A stretch of DNA of 64,000 nucleotides from UBA6109 sp964506465. GTDB taxonomy: Bacteria; Desulfobacterota; Syntrophia; Syntrophales; UBA6109. Within the stretch, counting starts at the first letter, position 1. Each line of letters opens with the position of its first letter. Below the pieces are notes generated by a model. That model was not told the origin of the DNA. It made no database searches and saw only the letters and a list, made by a program, of their open reading frames with translations. The stretch lies in the NCBI GenBank assembly GCA_964506465.1, contig CAZDLM010000007.1:15861-79860 (forward strand). The letters are read 5' to 3'. Below, one piece after another: positions 34,837 through 42,651 of the stretch. Made by a program: the position numbers and the translations under genes.

Positions 34837-34881
34837 CTACGAATCCGAAGGCCCCAGGTTCGAACCCTGGTGGGCGCGCCA
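34837..34881 (+). repeat. attR-like direct repeat (tRNA-Arg 3' half copy)
   Basis: The copy of 31199-31243 carries a compensatory swap: the middle T-stem pair is A-T instead of T-A, keeping CCAGG/CCTGG paired. The acceptor 5' half and D arm are absent, so it is not a functional tRNA. Confidence 0.8.
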
Positions 34882-34952
34882 AAACAAACAGGGGGTTCCG
34901 TTGCTCATGACGGAGCCCCCTGAGTTGTTTTTTTAGCTGAGCGGTGGATAAC
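34876..34952 (+). repeat. Direct repeat unit 'gcgcca + terminator', copy A
   Basis: Starts at the GCGCCA tRNA-like end and contains CAGGGGG...CCCCCTG with a T7 run, then AGCTGAGCGGTGGATAAC. It is nearly repeated at 36319-36393 and, more diverged, at about 38851-38932. It works as a Rho-independent terminator by appearance. Confidence 0.75.
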
Positions 34953-35090
34953 TCAAGTCGGAAGGGCCAGTATCCCGTTGACATACAAAACCGCCATGCC
35001 CTATGTTCCTTGCATGAAAAAAGCAGTATATCATCGGAATCAGAGATTTCCCCGTTGATTAGATCGCGCGATATTAATGAACCGCGGCCG

Positions 35091-36290
35091 ATGTTCTTGC
35101 CGGCCTTATCCTATCGGCACTACCGCTTGCTTTGGTTCTCCGGATTGAGTACCTGGAGTGGGCGATGGATTGAGGCGGTGGTGGGCGCATGGCTCATACT
35201 GGAATTAACGAATTCGCCTTTCTTGGTTGGTTTGCTGGGTACCTGCCGTTTTGCCTCGACGGTATTTGGGCCTCTCTGCGGAACCGTTTGTGATCGAATC
35301 AATCAACGCTCGATCCTGCTGACAGTGCAAGTCGTCTACGGCATTGCCTCGCTTACCCTATTGGCCTTGTTCGCTTCAGCGCAAATAGAGGTCTGGCATC
35401 TGTTCGCATTCACTTTGCTTGGCGGCCTTTGTTACACTTTTGACTTTTCGGCTCGATACAGTATTGCCGCAGGCATCGTGAAAAATAACCATATTATCTC
35501 TTCGATTTCACTCATGCAGGTTGCCAGCGGAGCAACCAGCGTGGTAGGCCCCTTGATCGGTGGCAGTTTGCTGGAAATCATCGGGGTAACCGACTGTTTT
35601 TCGATCATCGCCGCCACCTTCTTGCTTTCTTTCTTGGCCCTTATCCCGCTGAAGATTGCGCCAGAATCCGGTATGGGCAACCGCAGCTCCATCTGGAAGG
35701 AGTTGGTCTCCGGCCTAGATTACATTAGGAAAGATCGGGTTCTTTTTTCGCTGCTCTTAATAGCAGCGCTGGCCAATCTTTTTATTTATCCCCACACGTA
35801 TACGTTAATGCCGATATTTGCCCGTGACGTTCTTGGTACAGGAGCAAGCGGCTTCGGTCTGCTCATGGCGGGAGCCGGCTTCGGTACCATTCTCGGGTCT
35901 CTGGCCATCGGATCCGTATCCCCTGTCGCAAATCGGGGTAAAGTTCTTGTCGGCGCGATGATTGCGTGGCCGGCATTATTGTTTGCCTTTGCATTTTCAA
36001 AATCCTTTACCCTTTCGATCGCGCTGCTTGTCCTTGCAGGAATAGCACAGGGCATCTCAATGGCTCTTGTCCAGGCGCTGCTACTCATGGGGTCAACGGA
36101 AGAAATGCGCGGCAGGGTATCCGGTGCCCGCGCTTTTGCCATAAGCACGCTCTCTTTGGGAACCTTCCTGACCGGTTATGAAGCCGCACTCTGGGGAGCT
36201 CCTGCTGCCTTGATCATCAATACCTCATTTTTTATCGCACTTGCGACGCTGGTGTTCGTTTGGACTCCGGGACTGACTCGACACAAATAG
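35091..36290 (+). CDS. Major facilitator superfamily exporter (EntS/MFS_3-like)
   Basis: A 399-residue protein from ATG 35091, with about 12 hydrophobic segments. 'FGPLCGTVCDRINQRSILLT' is the MFS loop 2-3 motif. 'MGSTEEMRGRVSGARAF' in the C-half is characteristic of MFS_3 exporters, which include the enterobactin exporter EntS. A GTG at 34944 would add 49 residues with no membrane character, and that segment lies partly in the repeated unit, so I prefer the later start although its RBS is weak. The gene is flanked by direct repeats at 34876-34952 and 36319-36393. Confidence 0.8.
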   Translation: MFLPALSYRHYRLLWFSGLSTWSGRWIEAVVGAWLILELTNSPFLVGLLGTCRFASTVFGPLCGTVCDRINQRSILLTVQVVYGIASLTLLALFASAQIEVWHLFAFTLLGGLCYTFDFSARYSIAAGIVKNNHIISSISLMQVASGATSVVGPLIGGSLLEIIGVTDCFSIIAATFLLSFLALIPLKIAPESGMGNRSSIWKELVSGLDYIRKDRVLFSLLLIAALANLFIYPHTYTLMPIFARDVLGTGASGFGLLMAGAGFGTILGSLAIGSVSPVANRGKVLVGAMIAWPALLFAFAFSKSFTLSIALLVLAGIAQGISMALVQALLLMGSTEEMRGRVSGARAFAISTLSLGTFLTGYEAALWGAPAALIINTSFFIALATLVFVWTPGLTRHK

Positions 36291-36318
36291 ACCCGTGTTC
36301 TATGCCGCTGTGCACCAT

Positions 36319-36393
36319 GCGCCAAGACAAACAGGGGGTTCCGTTGCTGATGACGGGACCCCCTGTTTGTTTTTTAGCTGAGGGGTGGATAAC
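36319..36393 (+). repeat. Direct repeat unit 'gcgcca + terminator', copy B
   Basis: It is nearly identical to 34876-34952. Here the hairpin is perfect: AAACAGGGGG (36329-36338) with CCCCCTGTTT (36359-36368), followed by GTTTTTT. It terminates the MFS gene. Confidence 0.8.
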
Positions 36394-36945
36394 CGAATGG
36401 AGAACACCGGGGATTAATTTTAACTCTTCAGCTCCCGTGTTGGAATCGATCGCCACTGCAAATCCAAACGTGGGAGATCTGTCGGGAAAGAAGGGGATGC
36501 TTGGTCCCGTCCTGATTGCCCGCAATCCCGCATCTTCCGCTTCCGAGGAAAAAGGAAAGCTGATTCCGCTCAGTGCATACCCCGCTCCATTGTGCTGCCA
36601 TGGAGGGACATAAAGATATGGCGGACCTGCTCATTGCGCAAGGGGCGGATGTGAACGCAATTGACAGTGAGAAACACACGCCGCTTCATGATGCCATTAT
36701 TAATGGCCACAAAGATGTTGTCGAACTTATCGCAACCACCAAAGGGAGTTGGCTGAGACTATTATAATTGAACCTAACAAGAAATATTTGCGCCCTATCC
36801 TCTTTCAACTTGAACGGTTTGAGGAGGCTGTTCGTTTTACGGCGTCGGCAACCCGGTTTCTCCCTCGCTTCGACCGGACAAAAAGACGGACCAGACCCCT
36901 ATGTTGCCCGATATAGGGGTATCCACTCACGGCGAATAGTTACTA
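36394..36945. other. Degenerate intergenic region
   Basis: About 550 bp with no convincing intact gene. Apart from the ankyrin fragment (36573-36767) I see only short frames without RBS or recognisable protein, and no repeat or tRNA. Confidence 0.5.
36573..36767 (+). pseudogene. Ankyrin-repeat gene fragment
   Basis: The frame encodes two ankyrin repeats: 'TPLHCAAMEGHKDMADLLIA' with 'QGADVNAID', and 'HTPLHDAIINGHKDVVELI'. It opens with GTG shortly after an in-frame stop and closes after 64 residues. Ankyrin proteins normally have more repeats plus capping helices, so it is probably the remnant of a longer gene. Confidence 0.6.
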
Positions 36946-37275
36946 TTACTTCATTACCAGCTCCTCGCAAACGTAGTTAATCATTTTGCCGACATCCATA
37001 AACTTTGCTTCATCATCTCTAAGGACCTTCCCCTCATCAGATCTGTACCATTTATTCACATGCTTGAATGATTCCAGATCCTTGAACCAGAGTTCAGCAA
37101 TGCCATCGTAGGCAGGTTCACGATCATTTAATTTGACCCGATGGTTCTGCACATATTTCACAATTCCGGGAATAATCTTTAGAACAAGAGGCCCGTGAAC
37201 CTCTTTCCAATATTTAGTGAATTCATCTTGTGTCAGCCCAGGCTTTCTCTTCATTATGATGATTAACTTTACCAA
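36946..37275 (-). CDS. EthD-domain protein
   Basis: A 109-residue ferredoxin-like fold protein. 'MKRKPGLTQDEFTKYWKEVH' followed by 'GPLVLKIIPGIVKYVQNH' is the EthD pattern. 'YDGIAELWFKDLESFKHV' and 'DEAKFMD' also fit. These small proteins accompany degradation or redox genes, but the catalytic role is unclear. It starts with TTG at 37275, with GGGGAGGTG at correct spacing. No partner gene is evident. Confidence 0.8.
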   Translation of the reverse strand: MVKLIIIMKRKPGLTQDEFTKYWKEVHGPLVLKIIPGIVKYVQNHRVKLNDREPAYDGIAELWFKDLESFKHVNKWYRSDEGKVLRDDEAKFMDVGKMINYVCEELVMK

Positions 37276-37555
37276 GATAGTTCACCTCCCCAATTTATTT
37301 GTTGAGAGAATCTTTCTTTGCCGGCTCCTGCGCGCACATGCCCCATTCCCGTGTCCATTTCGCTCGGCATACGTATCCACTTCTGCATTCAATCTATATC
37401 ATTCATCAGTAGTGCTGCAACGTTTGTTTTTGAGATCGGCGGAAGTTGAAGAAGGATGAGGGCTTGAGAGAGAAAGTGGCCCGGAGTCTTCCGGCCTCGC
37501 GGACGCTGACATTCCATATGGTGCCCGCGGGCTGCCGTGGAAAGGCCGCTCGCCA

Positions 37556-38665
37556 CTAATTGAGGTGCCGGACGATGAAGTTTCTTCCGGCGATCCGCAG
37601 GTCCTCCCCTGCGGTTCGCCAGGTTGTGTAGCCGATCAGGTTGACATTTGCGATCAGCAATTTCCCGCGTTCCCGGTTCAGCTCGTGACCGTTCAGGTAG
37701 AACGTGAGCGCGTCGCCCTCTTTCACGATCTTGAAGGTGTTCGCCGTGTTTCCTCGGTTCACCCGGTGCGAAATGACCGAGGGCTGTACAAAGGACGTTT
37801 CGCCGTTTATCTGCCGGCGGATCATATGTCTCCCCGTGGCATGCACGCAAAATTCGTACATGTTGCTGAAATCGCGGCCGAAGATGATCCCGTAATAGGC
37901 CGAGGCAGAATCCCCGTCGTCGCCGCCCAGTTTCGCGACCGTTGCTTCCACGCTGAAGTTTCTTGACGGATCGATGGACAGGTCGATCTTCGAGTAGAAG
38001 ATCGGCGATTGTTTCTTCATGGTGATGACGTACTGTCGATTCTTGATGACGGCAGAGGCCGCATCCCAATTCCCAATCGACCACCCGTTGCGATTGTCGG
38101 CAAAACGCTCTTCCAGGAGGATTGCCCCCGCCTGCTGCGCCTCTTCTCTTGCCACCGGAGAGGCGGCGACGGTTTCCCCTCTTGCCTTGCGAACGATTCG
38201 ATCTGCAGCAAGCTGTATGGTGTTCATGAGTTCATCGACATCCCGGGCCATCGCCTGATCGGTCAGTTCCACGACACCGGTCCTGGTATCGATTCCCTTG
38301 AGAAGGAGAATGTAGCGGCCCCCCATTTTGGAGATCGACCCTGTGATGATCTTCTGTGCCCCTGCCAAGGCTCCCACCCGCGATGCATCGCTTTCCGTGA
38401 GGCCGCTCATGCTTAATTTTTGCTCCTCCAGGATCTTGCTCAGCATGCCGCGTTCGACGACCTGGAATGCCTTCTTATCCGCGAGAGCCGCCTGGAGCAT
38501 TTCTGTAAGCGTTATGACGTCGACGTTCTCTTTATCGACACGCGAAATGAGGTCCAGAACAGCGACCTTGAGATTGCCGGAATCGGCCCAATTCGCAGAG
38601 GCCGCTGCAGGATACAGGAGGCAAAGCACGATCATGATGAAACAGGTCCGCTTCATAAGCTGCAT
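37556..38665 (-). CDS. CsgG-like domain protein with C-terminal lectin-like domain
   Basis: A 369-residue exported protein. Signal peptide 'CFIMIVLCLLYPAAASA'. Residues about 33-160 are CsgG/LpoB-like: 'LKVAVLDLISRV', 'LSKILEEQKLSMSGLTE', 'GALAGAQKIITGSISKMGG'. No lipobox Cys is seen, unlike true CsgG. The last about 180 residues form a beta-rich domain ('NWDAASAVIKNRQYVITMKK', 'SAYYGIIFGRDFSNMYEFCV') resembling concanavalin-like DUF1080 modules. RBS is AAAGGAACTG. Its promoter and first codons are duplicated at 40725-40925, upstream of the TPR gene that precedes it. Confidence 0.75.
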   Translation of the reverse strand: MQLMKRTCFIMIVLCLLYPAAASANWADSGNLKVAVLDLISRVDKENVDVITLTEMLQAALADKKAFQVVERGMLSKILEEQKLSMSGLTESDASRVGALAGAQKIITGSISKMGGRYILLLKGIDTRTGVVELTDQAMARDVDELMNTIQLAADRIVRKARGETVAASPVAREEAQQAGAILLEERFADNRNGWSIGNWDAASAVIKNRQYVITMKKQSPIFYSKIDLSIDPSRNFSVEATVAKLGGDDGDSASAYYGIIFGRDFSNMYEFCVHATGRHMIRRQINGETSFVQPSVISHRVNRGNTANTFKIVKEGDALTFYLNGHELNRERGKLLIANVNLIGYTTWRTAGEDLRIAGRNFIVRHLN

Positions 38666-38741
38666 ACGACAGTTCCTTTACGCTGATCTCTTATGACACT
38701 GTTGCCCTATTGTGCCTCAGTTCCCGGCAAATGAACCAGGA
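38541..38741 (-). repeat. Segmental duplication, copy 1 (promoter and 5' end of the CsgG-like gene)
   Basis: The upstream region and about the first 40 codons of the CsgG-like gene match 40731-40925. Shared blocks include CCTTGAGATTGCCGGA and GCTGCAGGATACAGGAGGCAA. Confidence 0.75.
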
Positions 38742-38850
38742 GCAGGTTTTCAAGAAACGCTACCAAGTAAGAAGAGGAATGTCAAAAAAGAAGAAGCGCC
38801 CCCCGATGCCCTCGCTGAAAGGTCCGATCCCCGCCGGTTGACTCAAAAAA

Positions 38851-38932
38851 GCAGGAGGACACGTTCGTCGCGACGGAGCCCCCCTGAATTGTTTTGCCGA
38901 TGGCCGGGTAATTCAGATTCGGCGCCTGCAAA
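38851..38932 (+). repeat. Diverged 'terminator' direct repeat, copy C
   Basis: GACGGAGCCCCCCTGAATTGTTTT and GGGTAATTCAGATTCGG align with the copies at 34876 and 36319 (GACGGAGCCCCCTGAGTTGTTTT, GGATAACTCAAGTCGG). The 5' hairpin arm is degraded. It lies between the TPR and CsgG-like genes. Confidence 0.55.
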
Positions 38933-38948
38933 CGACACCTGTGGTTTT

Positions 38949-40688
38949 CTATGGTTTGCCGACGAGTCTGATAAAATCAGGATGACTCCGAACGAAGTGG
39001 AATTGTGGTTCCTCTTGTGCCTTGGTTTTGTAGTATGGATCGCTTTCCACCGCTTTAGTCAGGTCCTGCAAGGTGTTCTTCCTGTCCTTCTTCCGGGCAT
39101 ATACCAGAGCCCTGTTGTAGTATGCCCCCGCCGGCCATTTGTGATGGAGTGCGATGGCGGCGCTATAGTCTCTGATGGCGAGATCATCCTTGCCGAGAGC
39201 GAAGTAGGAAGACCCCCTCTCAACATAGGTATCGAACTCGGGCTTCAGCTTGGCTGCCCTGTTGAAGTCGTTGACGGCGAGATCGTGCTTGCCGTATTTG
39301 GCATGGTATTTGGCGCGGTCCGTGTATGAGGATGGACGGTCAGGCTCCAGACTGATGGTCTTGCTGTAATCCTGAATCGCCAGATCATGCCTGCCGAGCT
39401 TGGCATACAGGTTGGCCCTCGCGTTGTATATGTGAATGTGATCCGGAAACAACTCGACGATTTTGCTGTAGTCTTGAATCGCGAGATCGATTCTGCCAAG
39501 GCGGCCTTCGTAGGTCTGCGCCCGGTGCAGATAGTCGAAAACATTCGGCTCCAGTTCAATGGCCCGGCTCAGATCGTCGATTGCGGACTCCGGCTTGTCA
39601 GACATCAGGAATGCCCCCCGCGTGCCATAGCCAAGGGCGTCTTTCGGATCGAGTTCAATGGCCCTGTTGAAGTCCTTCAGCGCGAGATCGTTCTTTTGCA
39701 GCCCCCAATAGGCTTGCCCCCTGCTGATGTAGTATGATTTCTCATGCGGATCGAGCTCGATGGCCTTGCTGAAGTCCTGCGCGGCGCGGCTGTCTTCTCT
39801 CAGAACGGCGGAGTAGTATCTGCCGCGATCGTAATACGCCACCGCCTTTTCCTTGTTGCCCGAAGCCGTCCCGATCGCTTTGGCAAATTCCTGAAGAGCG
39901 AGGTCGTTTTGATCCAATTCCTTATGCACCCACGCCCGGATAAGATGAGATTCGGAATTTTTCGGCGTGATGCTCAATATCTTGTAGTAGTCCGACATCG
40001 CCTGATTCTTTTCACTGATCCGCGCCCGGAAATAATAGGCCTCGATGTTCTGCGGGTCGAGTTCGATGGCACGGCTGAAGGCATCAATCGCCCCTCGAAA
40101 ATTATCGTGGCGGCCTTGAACGGCATGCCCCTTCTCAATCCACTCCGCCGCGGACAACTCCTTGATCGACCGATCGTAAGCTGCCTTCCTGGCCTCTCTG
40201 TTCCCCTCCTTGGCTGAGGCAAGTTCATTCCGCAGACGCTCGTTTTCCTTCAACAGAGCATCCGATTTGTTCCTGATCGCCTCCAGTTCCTTCGTCCTGT
40301 CGCGATCCTTGCGCAGTTCATTGATAGACTGGGCCACCTTATCCGGATCGGCCGTTATCTTCGACTTGAGCCAGTACACACGACCGTCCCATTTTTCCTC
40401 CAAAATCTCCGTCTGAACGATTCCGGCCGTGAGGGTCGTGATCTGGTCGAGGGTCATCTGAAAATTCTTTACTTCCGTCCGGCTTTCCAGGTAGGTCCCC
40501 AGTTCTTCAAGGAGCAGCCGCTTCACCTCCCTGAGGGCAATAACCCGGCTGGAGTTCCGGCTGTCGTCTTCACTGGCCTGATAGGTGTATTCCTTGACGA
40601 AGGTCTTGGTTTCGGCAAAGGCAAGACCAAAAACAATCGGCACGGCTAATAGTGAAAAAAAAGTGATCCCCATTCGTCTGTATTTCAT
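38949..40688 (-). CDS. Exported TPR-repeat protein
   Basis: A 579-residue protein. Signal peptide 'GITFFSLLAVPIVFGLAFA'. Residues about 28-150 form a domain found in deltaproteobacterial envelope proteins near CsgG-like genes ('RVIALREVKRLLLEELGTYL', 'QITTLTAGIVQTEILEEKWD'). A coiled coil (about 130-170) and roughly ten tetratricopeptide repeats follow, for example 'AIDAFSRAIELDPQNIEAYY', 'ALKDFNRAIELDPKDALGY' and 'AIQDYSKTISLEPDRPSSY'. It is probably a periplasmic scaffold. It sits just after a truncated CsgG-like leader and before the full CsgG-like gene, so they likely act together. Confidence 0.82.
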   Translation of the reverse strand: MKYRRMGITFFSLLAVPIVFGLAFAETKTFVKEYTYQASEDDSRNSSRVIALREVKRLLLEELGTYLESRTEVKNFQMTLDQITTLTAGIVQTEILEEKWDGRVYWLKSKITADPDKVAQSINELRKDRDRTKELEAIRNKSDALLKENERLRNELASAKEGNREARKAAYDRSIKELSAAEWIEKGHAVQGRHDNFRGAIDAFSRAIELDPQNIEAYYFRARISEKNQAMSDYYKILSITPKNSESHLIRAWVHKELDQNDLALQEFAKAIGTASGNKEKAVAYYDRGRYYSAVLREDSRAAQDFSKAIELDPHEKSYYISRGQAYWGLQKNDLALKDFNRAIELDPKDALGYGTRGAFLMSDKPESAIDDLSRAIELEPNVFDYLHRAQTYEGRLGRIDLAIQDYSKIVELFPDHIHIYNARANLYAKLGRHDLAIQDYSKTISLEPDRPSSYTDRAKYHAKYGKHDLAVNDFNRAAKLKPEFDTYVERGSSYFALGKDDLAIRDYSAAIALHHKWPAGAYYNRALVYARKKDRKNTLQDLTKAVESDPYYKTKAQEEPQFHFVRSHPDFIRLVGKP

Positions 40689-40724
40689 CACGTTTTCTTC
40701 TCTGTCAGAAACTTTCTTTGCGTC

Positions 40725-40856
40725 CTATACACGCGAAAGGAGGTCCAAAATAACGACCTTGAGATTGCCGGAGTCGACCCAATTCGCAGAAACCGCTGCA
40801 GGATACAGGAGGCAAATCACGATCATGATGAAATAGGTCCACTTCATAAGCGTCAT
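40725..40856 (-). pseudogene. Truncated duplicate of the CsgG-like gene
   Basis: A 43-codon frame beginning MTLMKWTYFIMIVICLLYPA and ending SGNLKVVILDLLSRV before TAG. It parallels the first 43 residues of the protein at 37556-38665 almost position for position. The remainder is missing and the TPR gene starts 36 bp further on. It may still supply the promoter, or even translation initiation, for the TPR gene. Confidence 0.75.
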
Positions 40857-40925
40857 AGGACAGGTCCTTCGCGCCGATCTGTTATGTCACTATTCCCTTA
40901 TTGTGCATCATACCCCGTCAAATAG
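40731..40925 (-). repeat. Segmental duplication, copy 2
   Basis: The second copy of the 38541-38741 segment includes the conserved upstream GCACAATA and GTGACATAA-type blocks. The duplicated promoter would drive the TPR gene. Confidence 0.75.
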
Positions 40926-40929
40926 GCCC

Positions 40930-42162
40930 CTACCTCTGTACAAATGGAACTCTCATGAAAACGATCAACAGGAATGCTGCTATCACTGAAATCCCCCCTG
41001 CCGCGAATCCGATGGAATAGGTTTGGGTCAGGTTGAAGATTTCTCCAGCCAGCAGGGGACCGATGGCTCCCCCGATCTGGCCAGACAGGATCAGAACTCC
41101 AAAAATTTCTCCAATGGAGGAGAGTCCAAAAATATTTGCCGTTACCAGGGGCAGTTGAGGTCCGGTTCCTCCATAACCCAAACCAAAAAGCATTGAAAAG
41201 ACGTAAAGGGAGGTCGTGCTGCGGGAATTGATCAAGGCGAAGATGCAGACCGCTTGAAGCAAAAGGTTCATCACCAGAACTCTTTCCGGGCCGACGCGGT
41301 CGGATACAAAACCCATCAGGGACTTGCCCAAGATTCCGCCGACGCCGACAAAACTGACCGCCATGGCCGCGCTTGTGGCGGAAAGTCCGATGTCAGTTCC
41401 ATAAGCGGCCAGATGAACCGCAATCATGTAAAATCCGACGCACCACAGGAGGTAGGCGGTAAAAATCATCCAGAATATCCGAGCCCTTAGAGCCTGCGAC
41501 AGATTCCAGTCTTTAACGAGGGTAATTTCGGGAGAGAAGGTTTTTGCAGGCTCCGTTCTGCCTTTGTCCTCGTTTGATTCCTGAGGACCCGGCGACGTAT
41601 GCCGAGGATCACGCCGGAGAAAGAATGTAGATCCGATGATAATCCCTCCCGTGATCAGGCCCAAAATGGTAAGCGCTCCCCTACACCCCAGGGCGGCAAT
41701 GAGCCGGCTGGACACGAAGGGCCCGACCATAATTCCCACGCCAATACCCGCAGACATGATCCCTATTGCCACACCCCGCGAAGCTGAAAACCATCGAGAG
41801 GCGCTAACCACTAACGGACCGTATCCCGCACTTACCCCTATCCCCGTCATGACCCCATAGCACAGATAGAGCTGCCACAGGTTTTGGATCGCGGCACTCA
41901 AGAGAAGACCTCCCGCCATGACCGCCCCGCCCAGGCCTACCACCAAACGCGGGCCAAAGCGGTCAGCCAGTTTCCCGGTAAAGATGGAACCCACTCCGAA
42001 CATCAATATGCTCAAAGAGAAAATCCCGGAAGTGCTTGCGCGGTCCCATCCAAATTCTTTGGTCAAAGGGACAAGGAAGACGCCAAAGGAGAATTGGCTA
42101 CCCCAGGAAGTCATCAGCACTAGAAATCCTGCGCCTACAATGAACCATCGGTTGAAAGACAT
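40930..42162 (-). CDS. MFS transporter, oxalate/formate antiporter-like
   Basis: A 410-residue protein with 12 hydrophobic segments. The N-terminus 'RWFIVGAGFLVLMTSWGSQF' and 'SFGVFLVPLTKEFGWDRAST' are typical of the OFA/monocarboxylate transporter group, as are 'GKLADRFGPRLVVGLGGAVM' and 'GYGGTGPQLPLVTANIFG'. A charged loop of about 50 residues separates the halves. The start at 42162 has GAGAAGGG upstream; a TTG at 42198 would add 12 residues and overlap the CoA-transferase remnant. Likely substrates are small carboxylates. Confidence 0.82.
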   Translation of the reverse strand: MSFNRWFIVGAGFLVLMTSWGSQFSFGVFLVPLTKEFGWDRASTSGIFSLSILMFGVGSIFTGKLADRFGPRLVVGLGGAVMAGGLLLSAAIQNLWQLYLCYGVMTGIGVSAGYGPLVVSASRWFSASRGVAIGIMSAGIGVGIMVGPFVSSRLIAALGCRGALTILGLITGGIIIGSTFFLRRDPRHTSPGPQESNEDKGRTEPAKTFSPEITLVKDWNLSQALRARIFWMIFTAYLLWCVGFYMIAVHLAAYGTDIGLSATSAAMAVSFVGVGGILGKSLMGFVSDRVGPERVLVMNLLLQAVCIFALINSRSTTSLYVFSMLFGLGYGGTGPQLPLVTANIFGLSSIGEIFGVLILSGQIGGAIGPLLAGEIFNLTQTYSIGFAAGGISVIAAFLLIVFMRVPFVQR

Positions 42163-42415
42163 GGAATGTCCCTTCTCGTGAGTCTCTTCGTTGGACAATC
42201 TTCTTTTCCTTCATATCCGCGATCTCTTCGGGCGTAAACCCCAACCTGGCCAGAAGCTCCGCCGGATGCTCGCCCAGCTCCGGCGCACGGCACTTGATCC
42301 CGGCCGGGGTCTTGGACAGCTTGATGGGATTATTCAGCACCTTGATTTTCCCATGGCTGGCAACATCCATTTCACCGAAAAAGCCATTGGCAATAGCCTG
42401 CTCGTCCCGGCTCAC
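42098..42415 (-). pseudogene. CoA-transferase family III (CaiB/BaiF) C-terminal remnant
   Basis: 'SRDEQAIANGFFGEMD', 'GKIKVLNNPIKLSKTP' and 'LGEHPAELLARLGFTPEEIA' are the closing region of type III CoA transferases. The N-terminal three quarters are missing, and the frame runs past the usual end into the MFS start. It is cut at its 5' end by the small secreted-protein gene. Genes of this type often accompany OFA-type carboxylate transporters. Confidence 0.7.
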
Positions 42416-42588
42416 CTCCAGCGGCCAGCTACCTCCTCGGGTTTGCCCATCCTTTTCATCATCATCGGGATGCAGCCTCCTCCCTTTTCATTTCCGCTTG
42501 CCGGGTCCCTGGCTATCGCGACTCCAGGCAGGATCAGCATTGCCGCAGCCGTCACTGCGATCAATACTTGGGCGACACTCTTCTTCAC
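42412..42588 (-). CDS. Small secreted protein (58 residues)
   Basis: Starts with GTG at 42588, 8 bases after AAAGGAGG, and encodes VKKSVAQVLIAVTAAAMLIL followed by PGVAIARDP, a clear signal peptide, then a 30-residue tail ending VAGRWR. I do not recognise the family. Its last codons abut the CoA-transferase remnant, so its C-terminus may be truncated or altered by the same rearrangement. Confidence 0.55.
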   Translation of the reverse strand: MKKSVAQVLIAVTAAAMLILPGVAIARDPASGNEKGGGCIPMMMKRMGKPEEVAGRWR

Positions 42589-42651
42589 GTCGTGTCCTCC
42601 TTTGAAATCATCCGTCTGCGCAGTCGCGCATTCGTCTGGAAGACACGGTCA

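Larger units (their letters stand above)
31199..34881 (+). mobile_element. Putative tRNA-Arg-integrated element (about 3.6 kb, integrase lost)
   Basis: The element is bounded by direct repeats of the tRNA-Arg 3' half, visibly more AT-rich than the flanks, and carries unrelated cargo. It contains an outer-membrane protein, a lipoprotein metallophosphoesterase and two gene fragments including a truncated radical SAM protein. No integrase gene is present, so it is a decayed or mobilisable remnant. The integration mechanism is inferred from the att-like repeats. Confidence 0.65.

Noticed and set aside
34944..35090. 49-residue N-terminal extension of the MFS transporter
   Set aside because: The upstream GTG lies in the direct repeat and the extension has no family counterpart.
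36260..36613. 117-codon forward frame after the MFS gene
   Set aside because: It runs through the repeated terminator unit, overlaps the MFS end and the ankyrin fragment in another frame, and encodes no recognisable protein.
36768..36980. 70-codon frame after the ankyrin fragment
   Set aside because: It begins at the preceding stop without RBS and overlaps the end of the opposite-strand EthD gene; composition is not gene-like.
42412..42588. Apparent short-chain dehydrogenase fragment ('RMGKPEEVAG')
   Set aside because: The same frame begins with a good RBS, a GTG start and a signal peptide, so the resemblance lies in the tail of a small secreted protein and is probably fortuitous.
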